Shown one piece after another: positions 10,570-23,139 of a DNA stretch of 64,000 bases. The position numbers and the translations under genes are program-made. This stretch comes from Mytilinidion resinicola. Lineage: Eukaryota; Ascomycota; Dothideomycetes; Mytilinidiales; Mytilinidiaceae. The stretch is from positions 893,160 to 957,159 of the forward strand of contig NW_022985451.1 of assembly GCF_010093595.1 (NCBI RefSeq). Direction: 5' to 3'. The notes beneath the pieces were generated by a model. It did not search any database. It was not told the origin of the DNA and worked only from the letters and a program-made list of their open reading frames with translations. Numbering within the stretch: the first letter of the stretch is position 1; every line of letters starts with the position of its first letter.

Positions 10570-13500
10570 TCAGTTCTCAAAGTACGAGTCGCTTCCATGC
10601 TGTTGCAGGGGCCAGGTGCCCGCCGTCGTCGACTGCTGCGACCACCCGTTGCCTCCGCTCGGCGCCTTGAGCCTGCGTTCTGTGTTCCCACCGTCAGCGA
10701 CTGCAGCATCGGACACGCACCAGGGTTTGCTTACCGGCCTCGAAGTCATGCCACCGTCGCATCGTGATCTTGCTGCTGTCAAACTCGCCCTCATACTCCA
10801 GGCCCCCCTTCTTCGTCTTCTCCCCCGCCGTCTTGCGCGTGTCGCCCCAGCTGAAGTCGTCAAACTTCCAGTACGAGTACGTCGGCAGCACAAAATTCCA
10901 GATCGGTAGCGAGCAGAGGTAGACCAGCATCCACGCCACGTACGACCACCGGTGTGCTGTCAGGACAATGAGAACCGCCGGCAGACCTAGAATGAGCGCG
11001 AGCAGGACTAGAGGGATCACGGGCGCCGCGGTGTGCTCGATGGCCGCCTTGATCGAGATCGCAACTACGAACGGTTAGCACGTGATATGTAAAAGGTGAC
11101 TCGTCATCTTACTGAGGTAAAGAGTGAAAGCAATGGCAGCTGGGAGGACGAGCGTCCCCACCAGCTCAATGAACACGACAAACTGCATGCTAAAGCAGAA
11201 AGTGCCGCAGAGATCACGCACAAGCACTAGCTCCATCAGGTTGTGGACCGTGCTGTTGATCCATCGCCTGCGCTGCGAGAGGAGCACGCTGAACTTCTCA
11301 GGCACCGTCGTCTTGCACACGGCCTGCGGAACAAACACCTGCTTCCGCTTGGGGAACGTCTTCAGCATTAATGTCGACAGGTATCGGTCCTCGCCTAGAA
11401 GAAGCAGATTCTTCTTGTGCAACGTGTCCACCACGTTTTCCGAGTAATGCTCGACCACATCCGGGTTGGCCAGGATCGGGACCCAGTAGTTTTGCCCGCC
11501 CTTGGGAGCCTTGATGCGATACATGCAGAAGCACCCGGGCAGACAGGTTACACCGCCGAATACTGACTCGAACGACTTTGACAAGTGATGGGAGATGAAG
11601 TACCTAGCATCGTCAGTGACACCCTCGCACGCCCGTCCAATAAACTTACTCAAACACCTGGATCATCGACACCCACGACTCTCGCTTATTGGCAATCTTG
11701 GTTTCGCCGCAAAGTCCCATGATTTCGGGGTCCTTGACCATTGCCGACACCATGTGCGTCAAGCTGTCGTTGAACACCTTTGTATCGGCATCCACCATGA
11801 GCACAATCTCGTAAAAGTCGGGCGATATGCCAGTAATCTTCCAGATACCGTTGAACATTTCAAACTCGAGTTCCGTCATACGCTCGTCGAACATGACCTT
11901 CTGCAGGAATGACATCAAGATGATCTGGCTGTCTCGCTTGCCGCGGTTTCCAGGCTTGCTCTTCTTAGCCTCGTCCGGAGTTCCCGTCTTGACAACCACC
12001 ATCATTGGAACGCGGTGCTGCTTCTCGATGGGGATCGAAGAGTTGTCACCGTAATCGTAGAATCCAGAGTAGATCTTAGCCATATTGTGTCGCTTCGACC
12101 CGCTAGCTACAGCGACGTATGAGAACGCCTGAACTTCATGCGGGAGAATGGCGTGGTCCTTCATCATGCCAAGGGCGATGTCTGGAGTTGACAGCTCCTC
12201 TCCTTTGCCTTTGATCATACCATCGCAGATGACTAGGAGGAGCTTATGACTATTTGGGTAATCCGTAACAGCAACTGAGTCTAGAGTTGTTCGAAGACCA
12301 TCAGCACCTTCAGAGTAGGCGGTAACGAGACAAATTGCGTGAGCTAGCGGGTAGCCGAAAGGTTGCCATTCCGGAGGTGGTTGAGGAACAACAGCTTCGT
12401 GAATGAATCCGGCGGGGCCGGGGCCTTCACTTTCGCCCATCGCGCTTGAGTATCTTTGTTCGGTGGTCCCTGAAAGCATTACACTAGATCTGCTCTCACC
12501 CATTGACGTCTTCCCATCAAAGGTTGGTAAAGTGCCTTGACTATTGTTGATTCTGCTGTACATTGGATTCGCGGAAAGGAGACGAGCAGTGGAACTTTGA
12601 CTCGTCATGGTAGTTGGAGGTGGGCGGTTTTTTGCTGACAACTTCTCGACTGCGTAAGGGCTGGTGAACCTGGACTGGGTTGGGAAGAACTGGCTACCGC
12701 GTTTGCTAGACCTATCAGGAGTACCGGCAGGGTCGTTGAGCTTTGGCGGGGGGCGATAAATATCATCACTCCATTCTTCAATCTGTTGTTTTCTCTTCTT
12801 TGAATCCGCCCCAAGTGAGGTTTTATCAGCTGCGAATTTCTTGCTGAGAAACCACTGGAATGAAAGCGCTAAAATAAATTTGGCAATAACGATAGCGAGA
12901 ATGAATACGAGCGAAACGTAGAGGACGACCTTAGAGGCAATGCATCCGATTGTGGCCGTATCAATGGATCCGACCTTGATGATCTCGGTGAAGCATCGCG
13001 CAACTTGCTTCTCGTAGCTCGAGGAGAATGACCGAGTGACATCTATACCGCGAACCGCAGGATTGGTCCGGATCTCATCAAATTTAGACGGGATGTTGAC
13101 CTGGGTTTTGTTGAACCAGTTGAGAAGATCCAGGTCCAGTACGTCTGAGCCCCATACCATCAGATTTCTGCTTGAGTTTCTGATGTCGTCCCAGGTAAAA
13201 AAGACGTCACCGGCTGATGAGAGATCCCAGAAAGCATCGCGAGACTTGGCAGAAGTGTGGCATGCGTAACCCAAATAATAAGGGTATGACATATTAGGTT
13301 TACTGGATCCATCCTGATTGAATGTATTGCAGGGAAAGTACCAGGCCAGATCCTTATTGTCGTTTGTCGGCACGTCAGAACCATCAGCCAGAGTGATCAA
13401 ACCTTTGCAGGCACCATTGACATTTTGGAACAGGAAGCTTCCATCCTGTCCTCCATGCTTCTCGGGCAAGTCGAAGAGAACATTGGCGTTTTCGGGAATG

Positions 13501-14381
13501 CCCCTGACCCATGGATGCTGAGACTCAGCGAGATCGTATGCTTGACCGTGGATAATCATGAATCCTGCGTCGACATGGTTGATTCTCAATCGTTCCCCTC
13601 CTCCATTCGGGCATACCGTCGCGGTAAAGCCGAAGGTGAGATATCCGACGAATGTACAGATCAAGAGGATGATACTGACGAGGCCCATCTTTTCCCTCCA
13701 GGCGCGTTGCTGTGCCTTCTGCACCTTTCCGAAACAGCGCAGAATGGCATCGGGGGCCCAGAAGGTGATAACGGCACAGTAGACATTCCAAAGACTGGGT
13801 GGCCGCACAGAGTCTCTGTCCTTCTGACGCTGCTTTTCGAGATTCTCCATGGTCTTACTTCTTGTGAGTTTCCGCTGTGGGCGGCTTTCGAAGAAAGTGT
13901 CATCGTCCAAGGGAGCAGACTTGTCGGTGTATTGGGCCGAGGAGTTGTGGTGGGCGTGCTGTGCCGGTTTCATGTACGTGCTTTCGGAGCTGATGGTCTC
14001 GGCTTCAATGGGATCCTCCATCGCTGGCTCATTTCCGGTTGTTGAAGGCTGTACAGCCATGTTTTGGGCATGTTTTCGGTAGTAATAATTAGGGTGGTCG
14101 GGATCAATACGGTTGCGCTCCGGCCTGATGAGGCTGCGTTTCCTCCCCAGATCACTGCTTCCCCCGCCCCTTTGTGCAGACATGATCGGATCTCGATCTC
14201 GATCTCGCTGGCCGGGCGTTCCTGGAGTTCCTGGCGATGGAGGAGGTTTCGGGTAGGAAGAGCTGGACTGGTGGCGGCCTTCGAGGTCGGAGGGCCGCCG
14301 GCGACGCGAGGGAGAGTCTCGGTAGACATGTCGCTGGTCGTGCTTCGGGGAAGTAGCGTTGGGCCGCTGTGGTAGAGACAT
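10570..14381 (-). CDS. Class IV chitin synthase (Chs3-type)
   Basis: Four exons (14381-11650, 11603-11113, 11064-10735, 10679-10570) with introns of 46, 48 and 55 bp give 1,220 residues, the usual class IV length. The enzyme polymerises UDP-GlcNAc to chitin at the plasma membrane. N-terminus: ~190 disordered residues, then the class IV block [19 protein letters not shown] and membrane segments around residues 230-270 and 490-520. Catalytic features: DAD (about 864-866), GEDRYL (about 981) and QRRRW (about 1021), followed by C-terminal membrane helices. The last intron has a good branch site (GCTGAC) and acceptor CACAG; a nearer AG would make an implausible 34-bp intron. It is divergent from the Skt5/Chs4-type gene, whose yeast counterpart activates Chs3. 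Confidence 0.95.
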
Positions 14382-16917
14382 GATGCTGCAAGGAATGCAG
14401 GGTCAGTCAAATTCCTCAAACAAGGCTTGTTCCTGTAAAAGCGAGGGCTGCCCACCTGTCAAGCGGCCGTCTGGCGAAGTCGCCCTGACCACGAACAAAG
14501 CTCACGGCCTCAGCAGAGGGTGGCAGACCCACGGGCAAACGAGCGTCAGAAATGGGAGGCCGGGCGAGGTGTGAGGCGTAGGGCCTCGGACAGCGAGCGG
14601 CGTAGCAGGTGATGTTTGGGGAGAATTTGGCAGCACAGGGCTGGATTGCACGGCAGTAGCGAAAGGTGAGGACGCACCTGTGGGCGCAGGCGCGACGAAC
14701 GATGGTGGCAGGCGCAGTGGCACAGAACGAGCGACGTCGAAAACAAGACTTAGGCGTCCAAACACAGGCTGGCTGCGTGTGGGTGAAGGAGAGGGACAAG
14801 CAGCCCCTGGATGGCAGAGAAAAGCACCAGCGAATTGGGAGGCGAACTGGCGGCCCACGGCGCAGCCCCGATCCCCGCAGCAATGCTATTTCGGGACCGT
14901 GGTTGTCTGAGCGATGGCCTTCGCAGCGTGCCAGCGTCCTTCTAGCCCATCACAGCCTGGCGGGAACGATTTCTCGGCGCGGACCTCAGCACCACAATGC
15001 GAGCGTCGCAGGGCATCGCACGGTATCGCACGGTATCGCACGGTATCGCAGTCTGCAGCAGCGTCGTCCTGCCGGCGACCGCTCATGCACAGAGCCTGCC
15101 ACCAGACTGCTGCTGCGCTCAAACGCACCAGAGTCGGGCTCTCCCTGTCGCGAGAGGGCATGAAGCGTCCGAGGTCTCTTGGTCCCTGAGCAGCTGGCGC
15201 ACACGCACGGCTTCCACCGACAGACATCACGTCACGCCGCGACGAATTGTGAATGCTCCCGTCGCATCCGCCCGGCCCCTGAATGTGTGTCCAGCCTCTA
15301 TACTCGATCCGATGTATATACAGGCACACGTACCTGCGCCCGCAACACCACAGCGGCGGCTCCCAGCAGGACACCTGTCGTCTCCACGAGGCTGCCGTGA
15401 TCCAGACACCGCCAGAGACGCCTCGCCAGCCAGATTCGCCATGGCGGAGAGCCCTTGGCGCAGGCCGTGCTCCTTATGCGCCTGGCGGCCATTCGCTGGG
15501 GCGCACCGTCCGGGCCGTTTGCGATTCACAGTCTGCCGGATCGTGGAGCGAGACGGGCAATTTCCTACATCGTGTGCAAGCCAGATCGCTGGGAGCACGC
15601 TCTAGCCACTCTACCCACTCGTGCCTCGAGCCCGTCCGCCTGACGTCCACCATCGCCGCTATTGGCACGTCGACGCTTGGAGTTGCAAAGCGCAGCTAAC
15701 CTCCGAGCCTCGAGATCAGACCGCATAACGCGCCAGCCCAGCCCGCGAGGCGACCGCTGCCGACACCGAGAGGCAGGTGGCAGGACGTGCTGCAGCCCTC
15801 GACGGCTGTCTGCGCACAGCTGAGGTGTCGTCAGAACAGCCGTGGTGATGGTGATGGGCAGCGAAAACTGGGGGCTGGTGAAGATCCAATCACCAGCATT
15901 CTTTGCCGCACACATCCAGCTGCCGCATTCCGCCTCTCCCCCACCCCCTCCTATTATTCACTCTGCCCAGCGTGCAAGCCGTGACCAAGACCAACCGCGG
16001 AAGCAGTCGGCCTCGTCTCTGACTGAGAGCGGCCCCAAAAAGCCACGACTGCCTCATCCGGACCCTCAGCAAAGTGTCTCAAGTGCCGCAGACCGCTGTA
16101 TAAACGCCCCAAGCCCACCATGCACCCATGTATCACTTCTGCCCCCTTGGCCCCATACCTGCTCGTCTTCCAGGCGCTGCCGCCGCGCTGAACTTCTGTT
16201 GCGCTGAATTGCCTCGTTGGGCCCGCTTCCGTGACGCCGTGCTTAACGCCGCAACCCACACCGAGTCACGCCTGGGAGCAAATAGGAGACGGGGCGCGCA
16301 TTTATTAGCAGCGGAGTACGAAGCCCCTAGGACCTAGTTGCCTAAGCAGGAGCCCTGCATCCAGGCCTGTCGAAGATCGAGCCCGCCGGCGTCGCGCAAA
16401 CGTACTAGTAGTACGAGAAAGAAAAGCCATCTGTGGGGTGCTCACAAAGCCTCCAGCGCCAATTCCGCCGCTCAACACCAGGGTCTCTCCAGCTTTGGCC
16501 CTTCTTATACAAGACGCTCTTTTAAGGCCTCCCTCCACATTCACCGACCCAGCTTTCAAGGTGCGTTTCAGAGCCATCCCGGCCATTCACTGCGGGGCGA
16601 TGCACCGCCAGCCTGCCTCAAACATCCCCGGCCCCCTCCCCAACCATCCTTCGCGCTCTTTATACTGCAGCCTGACAAGCAAGTGAATGCAGCACGCTGA
16701 CCATCTGTAGCTTGCAGTGCCCCACGGTGGGGACTTTGCGTACGCTCGTCGACATCTACATGTGGACGCAGCCTAACCACCACCGTTCTTCCTCCTCGAA
16801 CTACCGAACCACCTACCAAATCCCTAGTGCGCTGCCGAGGCTGGAGCGTTGAGGAAATATACAGCCTAGTCAAACGCAGCCTTGAGCCAGCAGCTTTCCA
16901 GCCTGTAATCCCCTACC
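14382..16917. promoter_or_regulatory. Shared 2.5-kb spacer between chitin synthase and Skt5-type gene
   Basis: GC-rich sequence without a supported gene, lying between two divergent start codons, so it must hold both promoters and 5' leaders. It contains a 10-bp tandem repeat (CGGTATCGCA, three perfect copies at 15021-15050 plus two diverged copies before it). The overlapping open frames on both strands have no domain and are rejected. Confidence 0.55.
15001..15050 (+). repeat. 10-bp tandem repeat in chitin gene spacer
   Basis: Five units of 10 bp: three perfect CGGTATCGCA (15021-15050) preceded by GAGCGTCGCA and GGGCATCGCA. Confidence 0.85.
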
Positions 16918-19085
16918 ATGAGCTTCTCAGATAGCTCGCCGGTAGTACACAGCAGGGCTCTGCCCGCAGTACCTCAAATACCTGACATCTACACATCTCA
17001 AGCGACGGGTCCAGCGAAACAGCATGACGGGAGTCCGGACAGCCGCTCCCAGAGTTTGCGGCGGAAGCCAGTGGGAGGGTCTCCGGAACAGCCGTCGATT
17101 GTCCTGCAGGGTGCGTCGCCATACAAAGGGGAGAACTATTCAAGAGATGCGAGCGATGGCCGGTCGTCGAGACAGTCTGGCTCCTCGTTATCTCCGAGTT
17201 CTGGACCACACTCTCGGAACGCCTCAAGAGAAGCTTACACTACAGACCCATCACGAACCTCGGACATGGGAATTGCGTTCCCAGTCACCCAGAGTATACC
17301 GTTTCGGCAGCTGAACGTGAACAACGTGGCGTATAATTCACGGCATTCGCATGTTGCCGACCTGGATTCAGTATACAGTGTACCTCTTGACGGCCTTTCC
17401 AACGGCGATGAAGAAGAATCCTTCCACGCGCCCGGCTCTAAGGGCCAGGAGCCTCAAGAAAATTACCCACCTTTGCAATACCATCACCAGCCCAACCCCG
17501 TGCCTGTTTTTTCGCTGAGGCAGCCAGTTGACCGGGTGAAATCCCCGAGCTCTTCCTCCCAGGCTTCGTCGAGCGACAACAGCGGGCACCGGAACAGCCA
17601 GAGGCCAGACGTGCTGCTACCACGCACCACAATCCCCAGACCCAGTTCAGCCTTCACCCTTGGCGCGGATTTGAACGCACGGGGTCGCCACTCGCCGCGC
17701 CTCTCTGCAAGCGGCTCCCCGAACGGGTCGCCCATCAGTTATGCTCGGGGACAGTCGGCCAATCGAAGGTCGCCGGAAAGTCGCCCAACGTCCTACATTG
17801 ATTTGTTGAATATTCCCTATGCACAACAAGCGGCACCCACAGGCAACTTCGGCAACGCTATGCTGAAACAGTCAGTCGGCTCAAATGCGTCCCTCCTTGA
17901 TACTAAGAAAACATTGGACATGTATCGGGCGAATGTTAAGAAAACCCAAGACCTGGCCATCCAATACGAGTTTGCCCTATTTATGGTGCAAGTAGCCCAA
18001 GAGGTCCGGACCGCGGGCCCTGGGGTTGACGACCACGGTCTCAGTCCAGCTGAAATGCTTCGGGAGGCACGACAGATCCTCCAGCGGCTAGCCGACCGGA
18101 GTTATCCGTTTGCGCAGTACTATCTTGGGGACGGGTACGGGTCGGGCCTCTTTAACAAAGACAAGCCTGACTATGACCGAGCATTTCCACTTTTCATTGC
18201 TGCCAGCAAACACGGACACGCTGAAGCTGGCTATCGGGCTGCTCTGTGCTACGAGTTCGGGTGGGGCTGCCGCAAGGACTACGCCAAGGCCGTGCAATTC
18301 TACCGGGCAGCTGCATCGAAGAACCATCCAGGAGCAGCAACAAGACTAGGCAAGGCGTGTTTGACAGGCGATATGGGTCTCGTGAATCGGTACCGAGAGG
18401 GGTTGAAGTGGCTGAAGCGTGCGGCGGAATCGGCAGACACCCAATACAATACTGCGCCTTACGAGCTGGGATTGTTGCACGAGACGGGATTCGGCGAGGA
18501 CATCTTCAAAGATGAGATTTACGCGGTGCAGCTCTTCACTCAGGCGGCCGAAGTTGGACATCCTCAGGCAGCCTTGAAGCTTGGCGAGGCGTACGAGCAT
18601 GGTCTCCTTTGCTGTCCAAAAGACCCAGCACTCAGCGTGCACTACTACAATTGTGCAGCCCAAGCTGATATACCGGAGGCTATGATGAACTTGTGCGCGT
18701 GGTACATGGTGGGCGCCGAGCCAGTGTTAGAAAAGGACGAAAATGAAGCGTACGAATGGGCGAAGAAGGCTGCTGAGCATGGTGAGCACAGCACGACCCA
18801 CTGGCAAGAGTGGAAAGCAAACGCTAACAGTTTCTAGGACTGCCAAAAGCAGAGTACGCATGCGGCTACTTCACAGAAATGGGCATTGGCTGCCGGCGCG
18901 ACGCCCTCGAGGCGAACGTTTGGTATGTCAAAGCCGCCGACCATGGCGACGAACGAGCGAAACAACGCCTTGCCATCATCCGGCAGGCAGCATCAGGGGA
19001 ATCGGGTCTTCCTCCTACCACGGAAAAGGGAGGCAAAATCAAAAGGGCAGGTAACGACAAGGATAAGGACTGCATTGTCATGTAG
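16918..19085 (+). CDS. Skt5/Chs4-type chitin synthase activator, Sel1 repeats, CaaX box
   Basis: Two exons (16918-18781, 18838-19085) around a 56-bp intron (branch GCTAAC, acceptor CTAG) give 703 residues. The N-terminal ~300 residues are Ser/Pro-rich and disordered. From about residue 330 (LDMYRANVKKTQDLAIQYE) the protein becomes an array of roughly seven Sel1-like repeats, such as AEAGYRAALCYEFGWGCRKD, HPGAATRLGKACLTGD and AEYACGYFTEMGIGCRRD. It ends in CIVM, a CaaX prenylation motif preceded by a Lys-rich stretch. Yeast Chs4/Skt5 has the same plan and is prenylated; it activates and localises Chs3. The neighbouring divergent gene is a Chs3-type synthase. The function is inferred from architecture and context. 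Confidence 0.9.
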
Positions 19086-20219
19086 GGGGTTTGCATCGTC
19101 GGGCCTGGGGAATCTGTCTGCATATTTCCAGCATATTAGCTCTACTTCCTCTGTCCCCACTCGCATATCGTTTTCTGTTCTAAAATCTGGGCATCATGGC
19201 ATTATCATGGGGGTATTGGGCAAGTGTTTCATGCATGTTGCATCCGGTTTGGCATTTTCCTTGTCCTAAAAGGGCTGCCAAAAGGCGAACCGCAGCGCAG
19301 CGAGGTTTTTCGAAGAGTATGGACAGATGCGTTAATAGTAATCGGTGCAATGGTAGATGGGAGAAGAATACCTCAACGCTTCCGCGCGGTACTTGGCGGC
19401 GTTTCTATGACTAGGTGGTTTGGTCCTATTGGTGATTCGTGGTCTTGTCCAGTCTTTTGCGCAGGATCGTGACCTATGAGATATATACTTGGTAAATATA
19501 ACTCTGATCTTACGGTCAATTACGTATAGAATACTCTACCCCGCCTTGTAAATATGAGCACCAAACCACCAAACAGCACGCGGTACCTGCCTGCATGTAG
19601 CTCTCCGGTCTTCCAAGAAGCAATCAATCCCAAACCGGCAGTTTGTAGCCTATCGTGAAAACGATCTCCCACTAGGCGATTGATGGCGTACCACTCGACG
19701 TCTACTCTCATCCTCCGACGTCGGGACCCCACCACGGCCACGATGTTCGAGGCGAACAGGCGTCAGATTCCAGCAAACCCTGGGCGCATCCTCCAGCCTC
19801 TTCCTTGGAACGAACATGGCGGCTGGGCCAAACCAGGGCAACTCTAGTTGGTCTGGCCTGGCCCGCCAATAGCCGGCCAGCGGAATACTAAAGCAGGCCT
19901 TCCCGCGTTGGCTGCCTCGAATGCTGCAAGGCACACCGCCACTGACCACAAAGAGACGAAGCATCCCAGCCGCACGCCGATCCACCACCTTCCCCACATC
20001 ATTGATAAGACAGGCGGGGAGCAGGCACTGATAAGTAGCAAGCGAGATCCCTTCCCAAACGACGCGAAGGGCGTGCAGTGTGTAGCGTGAAGGGCGTAGC
20101 ACACCGCGCTAGCTTTCTGGCTACATAATCGACACCCTGCCCCGCGAGGCGTAGTGACACATTCCACGAAAAGCCTCAATTGCAGTTGAAGTCTGAGCCA
20201 CGAGGAAGAACAGCCTGCT
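19086..20219. other. Intergenic, 1.1 kb
   Basis: 3' flank of the Skt5-type gene and 5' flank of the aminotransferase. I see no gene, RNA or strong repeat. Confidence 0.4.
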
Positions 20220-22221
20220 ATGACGCCACCTGCCGCCATCGAGGTCACGGCCGTAACAGATACTGAAGGCGTCACGCTTCCGGATCCACTGCAGGCGAAT
20301 GTTAAGAGCAACGATATCTATGGTCGACGGAAGAAGAGTGAGAAGAACCAATGGGGAGTGGCTGCTCCAGCAGATGCTAAGACGTTCCGCCATCACAAGC
20401 ATGGCCACAAGCCAAGTGCGAAGAACTGGGATCGTGAGTAGTAATCCAGGAGAGGGGGAGGGGCTGCGGCATGAATACAGCCACTGACTTGATTCAGACC
20501 GATTGAGCAAAGAATCCGCTTCTCGAGAGGGCAGTTCATTGAAGCAAGCAGCAAAGTACCTAGGCAAACCAGGCATCATCAGTCTCGGCGGCGGACTCCC
20601 CTCAAGTGACTACTTCCCCTTCGAATCCCTCGAGATCAAAGTCCCCCGCATTGGCCACTTCTCCGAGCAGGAAACCAAGGAATCCGGCGTTGTGCTGCAC
20701 GCTGGCAAACACGACCTCGCAGAAGATAAGTCCATCTTCGATATTGCAACCGCCTTCAACTATGGCCAGGGCCGTGGTTCCGCCCAACTGCTAAGATGGG
20801 TCACTGAGCACACCGAGATGGTGCACAACCCCCCGTACTCTGACTGGACGTGCACCATGTCCATTGGCAGCACCTCCGGGCTCGATATTGCCCTACGCAT
20901 GTTCGCCGAGCGCGGCGACCTCATCCTGTCCGAAGAATACACCTTCGCGACCGCCGTCGAGACCGCAGCTCCCATGGGTGTCAACGTCGTGGGTGTTCCA
21001 ATGGACGCCGAGGGCATGCTCCCGCACTCCCTCGATCATATCCTCTCCACTTGGGACCCCGTCGCCCGTGGTGCTCGCAAGCCCTTCCTCGTCTACACTG
21101 TCCCAACAGGCCAGAATCCGACCGGAGCAACCCAGGGAGCTGCTCGTCGCCGTGGCATCTACGCCGTAGCTCAGAAACACGACCTGTACATCCTCGAGGA
21201 TGAACCCTACTACTTCCTGCAAATGCAGCCCTACACAGGCCCCAACGCCCCAGACGTCCCACCACCAGCATCACACGACGCATTCCTCAAATCTCTCGTC
21301 CCCAGTCTCCTCTCCATGGATGTTGACGGGCGCGTCATGCGACTAGACTCCTTCTCCAAAGTCCTTGCACCAGGCTCGCGAGTTGGCTGGATCACGGCGA
21401 GCGAGCAGGTCGTAGCGCGGTACTCGAAGCACGCGGATGTGTCGACACAGGGACCGTCGGGCATTTCGCAGCTTGTGCTGTTCAAGTTGCTAGATGAGCA
21501 TTTCGGGCATGAGGGGTATTTGGATTGGTTGATTCATATTCGGTTGGAGTATACGAAGAGGAGGGGCGTGATTTTAGAGGCGTGTGAGAAATACCTGCCG
21601 AAGGAGGTTGTGAGCTGGGTGCCGCCGATGGCGGGGATGTTTGTAAGTTCCTCTCTTCGATTCGTGATTTCGAAAGGGTGGCGAAGTTGCTCCATATTCT
21701 GGACTTGGTCAGGGGCAGGGGGTGCAGTGGCTTCGAGTCGGAGTCCCGTGAAAAATCGGCCAATTCACTGGAGCTCCGGCGCCACCGTCAGGATTCAGGG
21801 GTCGCCAATTCACCTTGGAATCGCCCCTATTCTCACATCTCTTCTCATCTCATCTCTCACCTTACCCCCCTTGTCCGGCCCTTTCTCCGAATCACAATCT
21901 AACAACCCTTCACAGCACTGGCTCCGCATAGACCACACCAAACACCCCTCGTACCCCTCCCGATCCATCACCGACATCGAAGACACGCTCTACCTCAACA
22001 TCATCGAACACAATGCGCTCATGATGAAGGGCTCCTGGTTCATCCCCGACAAGAGCGTGTCTCCTGAGGCCCTATTCTTACGCGCTACGTTCTGCGCCGC
22101 GTCGAGTGAGAACATCACCGAGGCGATTAGAAGAGTGGGTGTTGCCGTCAGGGAGAGTTTTAGGTTAGTCGAGGGGAAAGGGGAAGTTGTGGTGGAGGGC
22201 AATGGGAACGGGGTGCACTGA
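20220..22221 (+). CDS. Aro8-type class I/II PLP aminotransferase (aromatic/2-aminoadipate)
   Basis: Three exons (20220-20433, 20498-21642, 21916-22221) give 554 residues. It transfers amino groups between aromatic (or 2-aminoadipate-like) amino acids and 2-oxo acids using PLP. Visible motifs: WDHRLSKESASREGSSLK and ISLGGGLPSSDYFPFE at the N-terminus, PTGQNPTG (about 274-281), DEPYY (about 306) and the PLP-binding lysine in SFSKVLAPGSRVGW (Lys ~359). The second intron (273 bp) joins PPMAGMF to HWLRID, contiguous in Aro8 homologues. That intron is a multiple of three and has no stop, so an unspliced transcript would still read through. A reading-through version is much less likely to be the working enzyme. 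Confidence 0.92.
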
Positions 22222-22490
22222 GCAGCTAGGAGAAGTCCTCGCAGCAAAAAACGAAGAAGAGGACGAGGAGGAGAGAGAGAGAGAGAGTAGGAACCAACAC
22301 ATTCGCATCCCCCCCCTTAACGCCCAACCAAGCTTCGGGTGACGAACATCCCACGCATACGCACCATTTGGCATTTTTCAGGCGTTAGTAGAATTCCATT
22401 AAATTCCTATTTCCAACATTCATAAACCTCGTCCAATTTACATCGCGATCGTGTTCGTCAACCTCACTGTCCTCTCCCTCTCCCCCCCTC

Positions 22491-22599
22491 NNNNNNNNNN
22501 NNNNNNNNNNNNNNNNNNNNNNNNNNNNNNNNNNNNNNNNNNNNNNNNNNNNNNNNNNNNNNNNNNNNNNNNNNNNNNNNNNNNNNNNNNNNNNNNNNN
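22491..22599. other. Assembly gap (109 N)
   Basis: A run of N. The sequences on both sides are C-rich homopolymers, a likely cause of the gap. The true gap length may differ. Confidence 0.99.
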
Positions 22600-23139
22600 G
22601 CTGTTAAACCCAACCCCCCCACACGCGATCATTCGGACTCGTCTCCACCAGCTCCCGCTCCCCGATGCCCAGCAACACCTCCCCCAGCTCCCTATTCTGG
22701 CTGAACTTCAGATACTGCCCCTCCTCCACCACGGCATCGCAGTGCGCGCCCCACACGTCCTGCCGGAACTCCTTGACCTGGCCGGCCGAGGGCCTTCGCG
22801 GCGGCGGGGTTGGGCGCGGCGAGGATCTCAGCGGCGGTGGCGGTGTCGCGCATGAGGAGGGCTTTGTGGTACGTCATGTACTGCTCGCTTGTGTTGAAAT
22901 GGTTTGTGGCGCCGGGGGCGGTGGGGGAGGGCTCGGTGAAGCGGGAGGGGAACCATTGCTGGAGACAGCATTCCTTTTCGGGCCGGTCGTAGCCGAAGAA
23001 GAAGACGTATTTTTCCGTGATCTTCGGAGGAAGGTCTTGGGCGTATTGCAGCTCGGTGGGAGGAGGAGGGGAGGTTATCGCCGAGCCAGCGGGGGCCTTT
23101 GCCGTCGCTTGCGGCGGAGAGATGGGGGTTGGTGGACAT
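22600..23139 (-). pseudogene. NADAR-family (YbiA-like) protein, frameshifted and truncated by gap
   Basis: In one minus-strand frame the sequence reads KITEKYVFFFGYDRPEKE..., FNTSEQYMTYHKALLMRD and ATAAEILAAPNPAAAKALGR. The next block, VKEFRQDVWGAHCDAVVEE and GQYLKFSQNRELGEVLLGIG, is in another frame (shift near 22783). The final VWGVGFNS block requires one base fewer in a seven-C run at 22614-22620. A shift is also needed to connect to the only nearby ATG (23139). NADAR proteins are N-glycosidases acting on riboflavin intermediates or ADP-ribose-type substrates. Because the breaks fall in homopolymers next to an assembly gap, sequencing error is as likely as true decay. The C-terminus lies in or beyond the gap. 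Confidence 0.72.

Noticed and set aside
9404..10570. Several 70-150 residue open frames on both strands
   Set aside because: They overlap each other, lack domains and partly cover the foldback element.
14416..16873. Many overlapping open frames up to 200 residues
   Set aside because: High-GC spacer; frames exist on all strands at once and none shows a family motif.
22451..22855. Open frame running across the N gap
   Set aside because: Most of it is unknown bases; the other strand holds the NADAR blocks.
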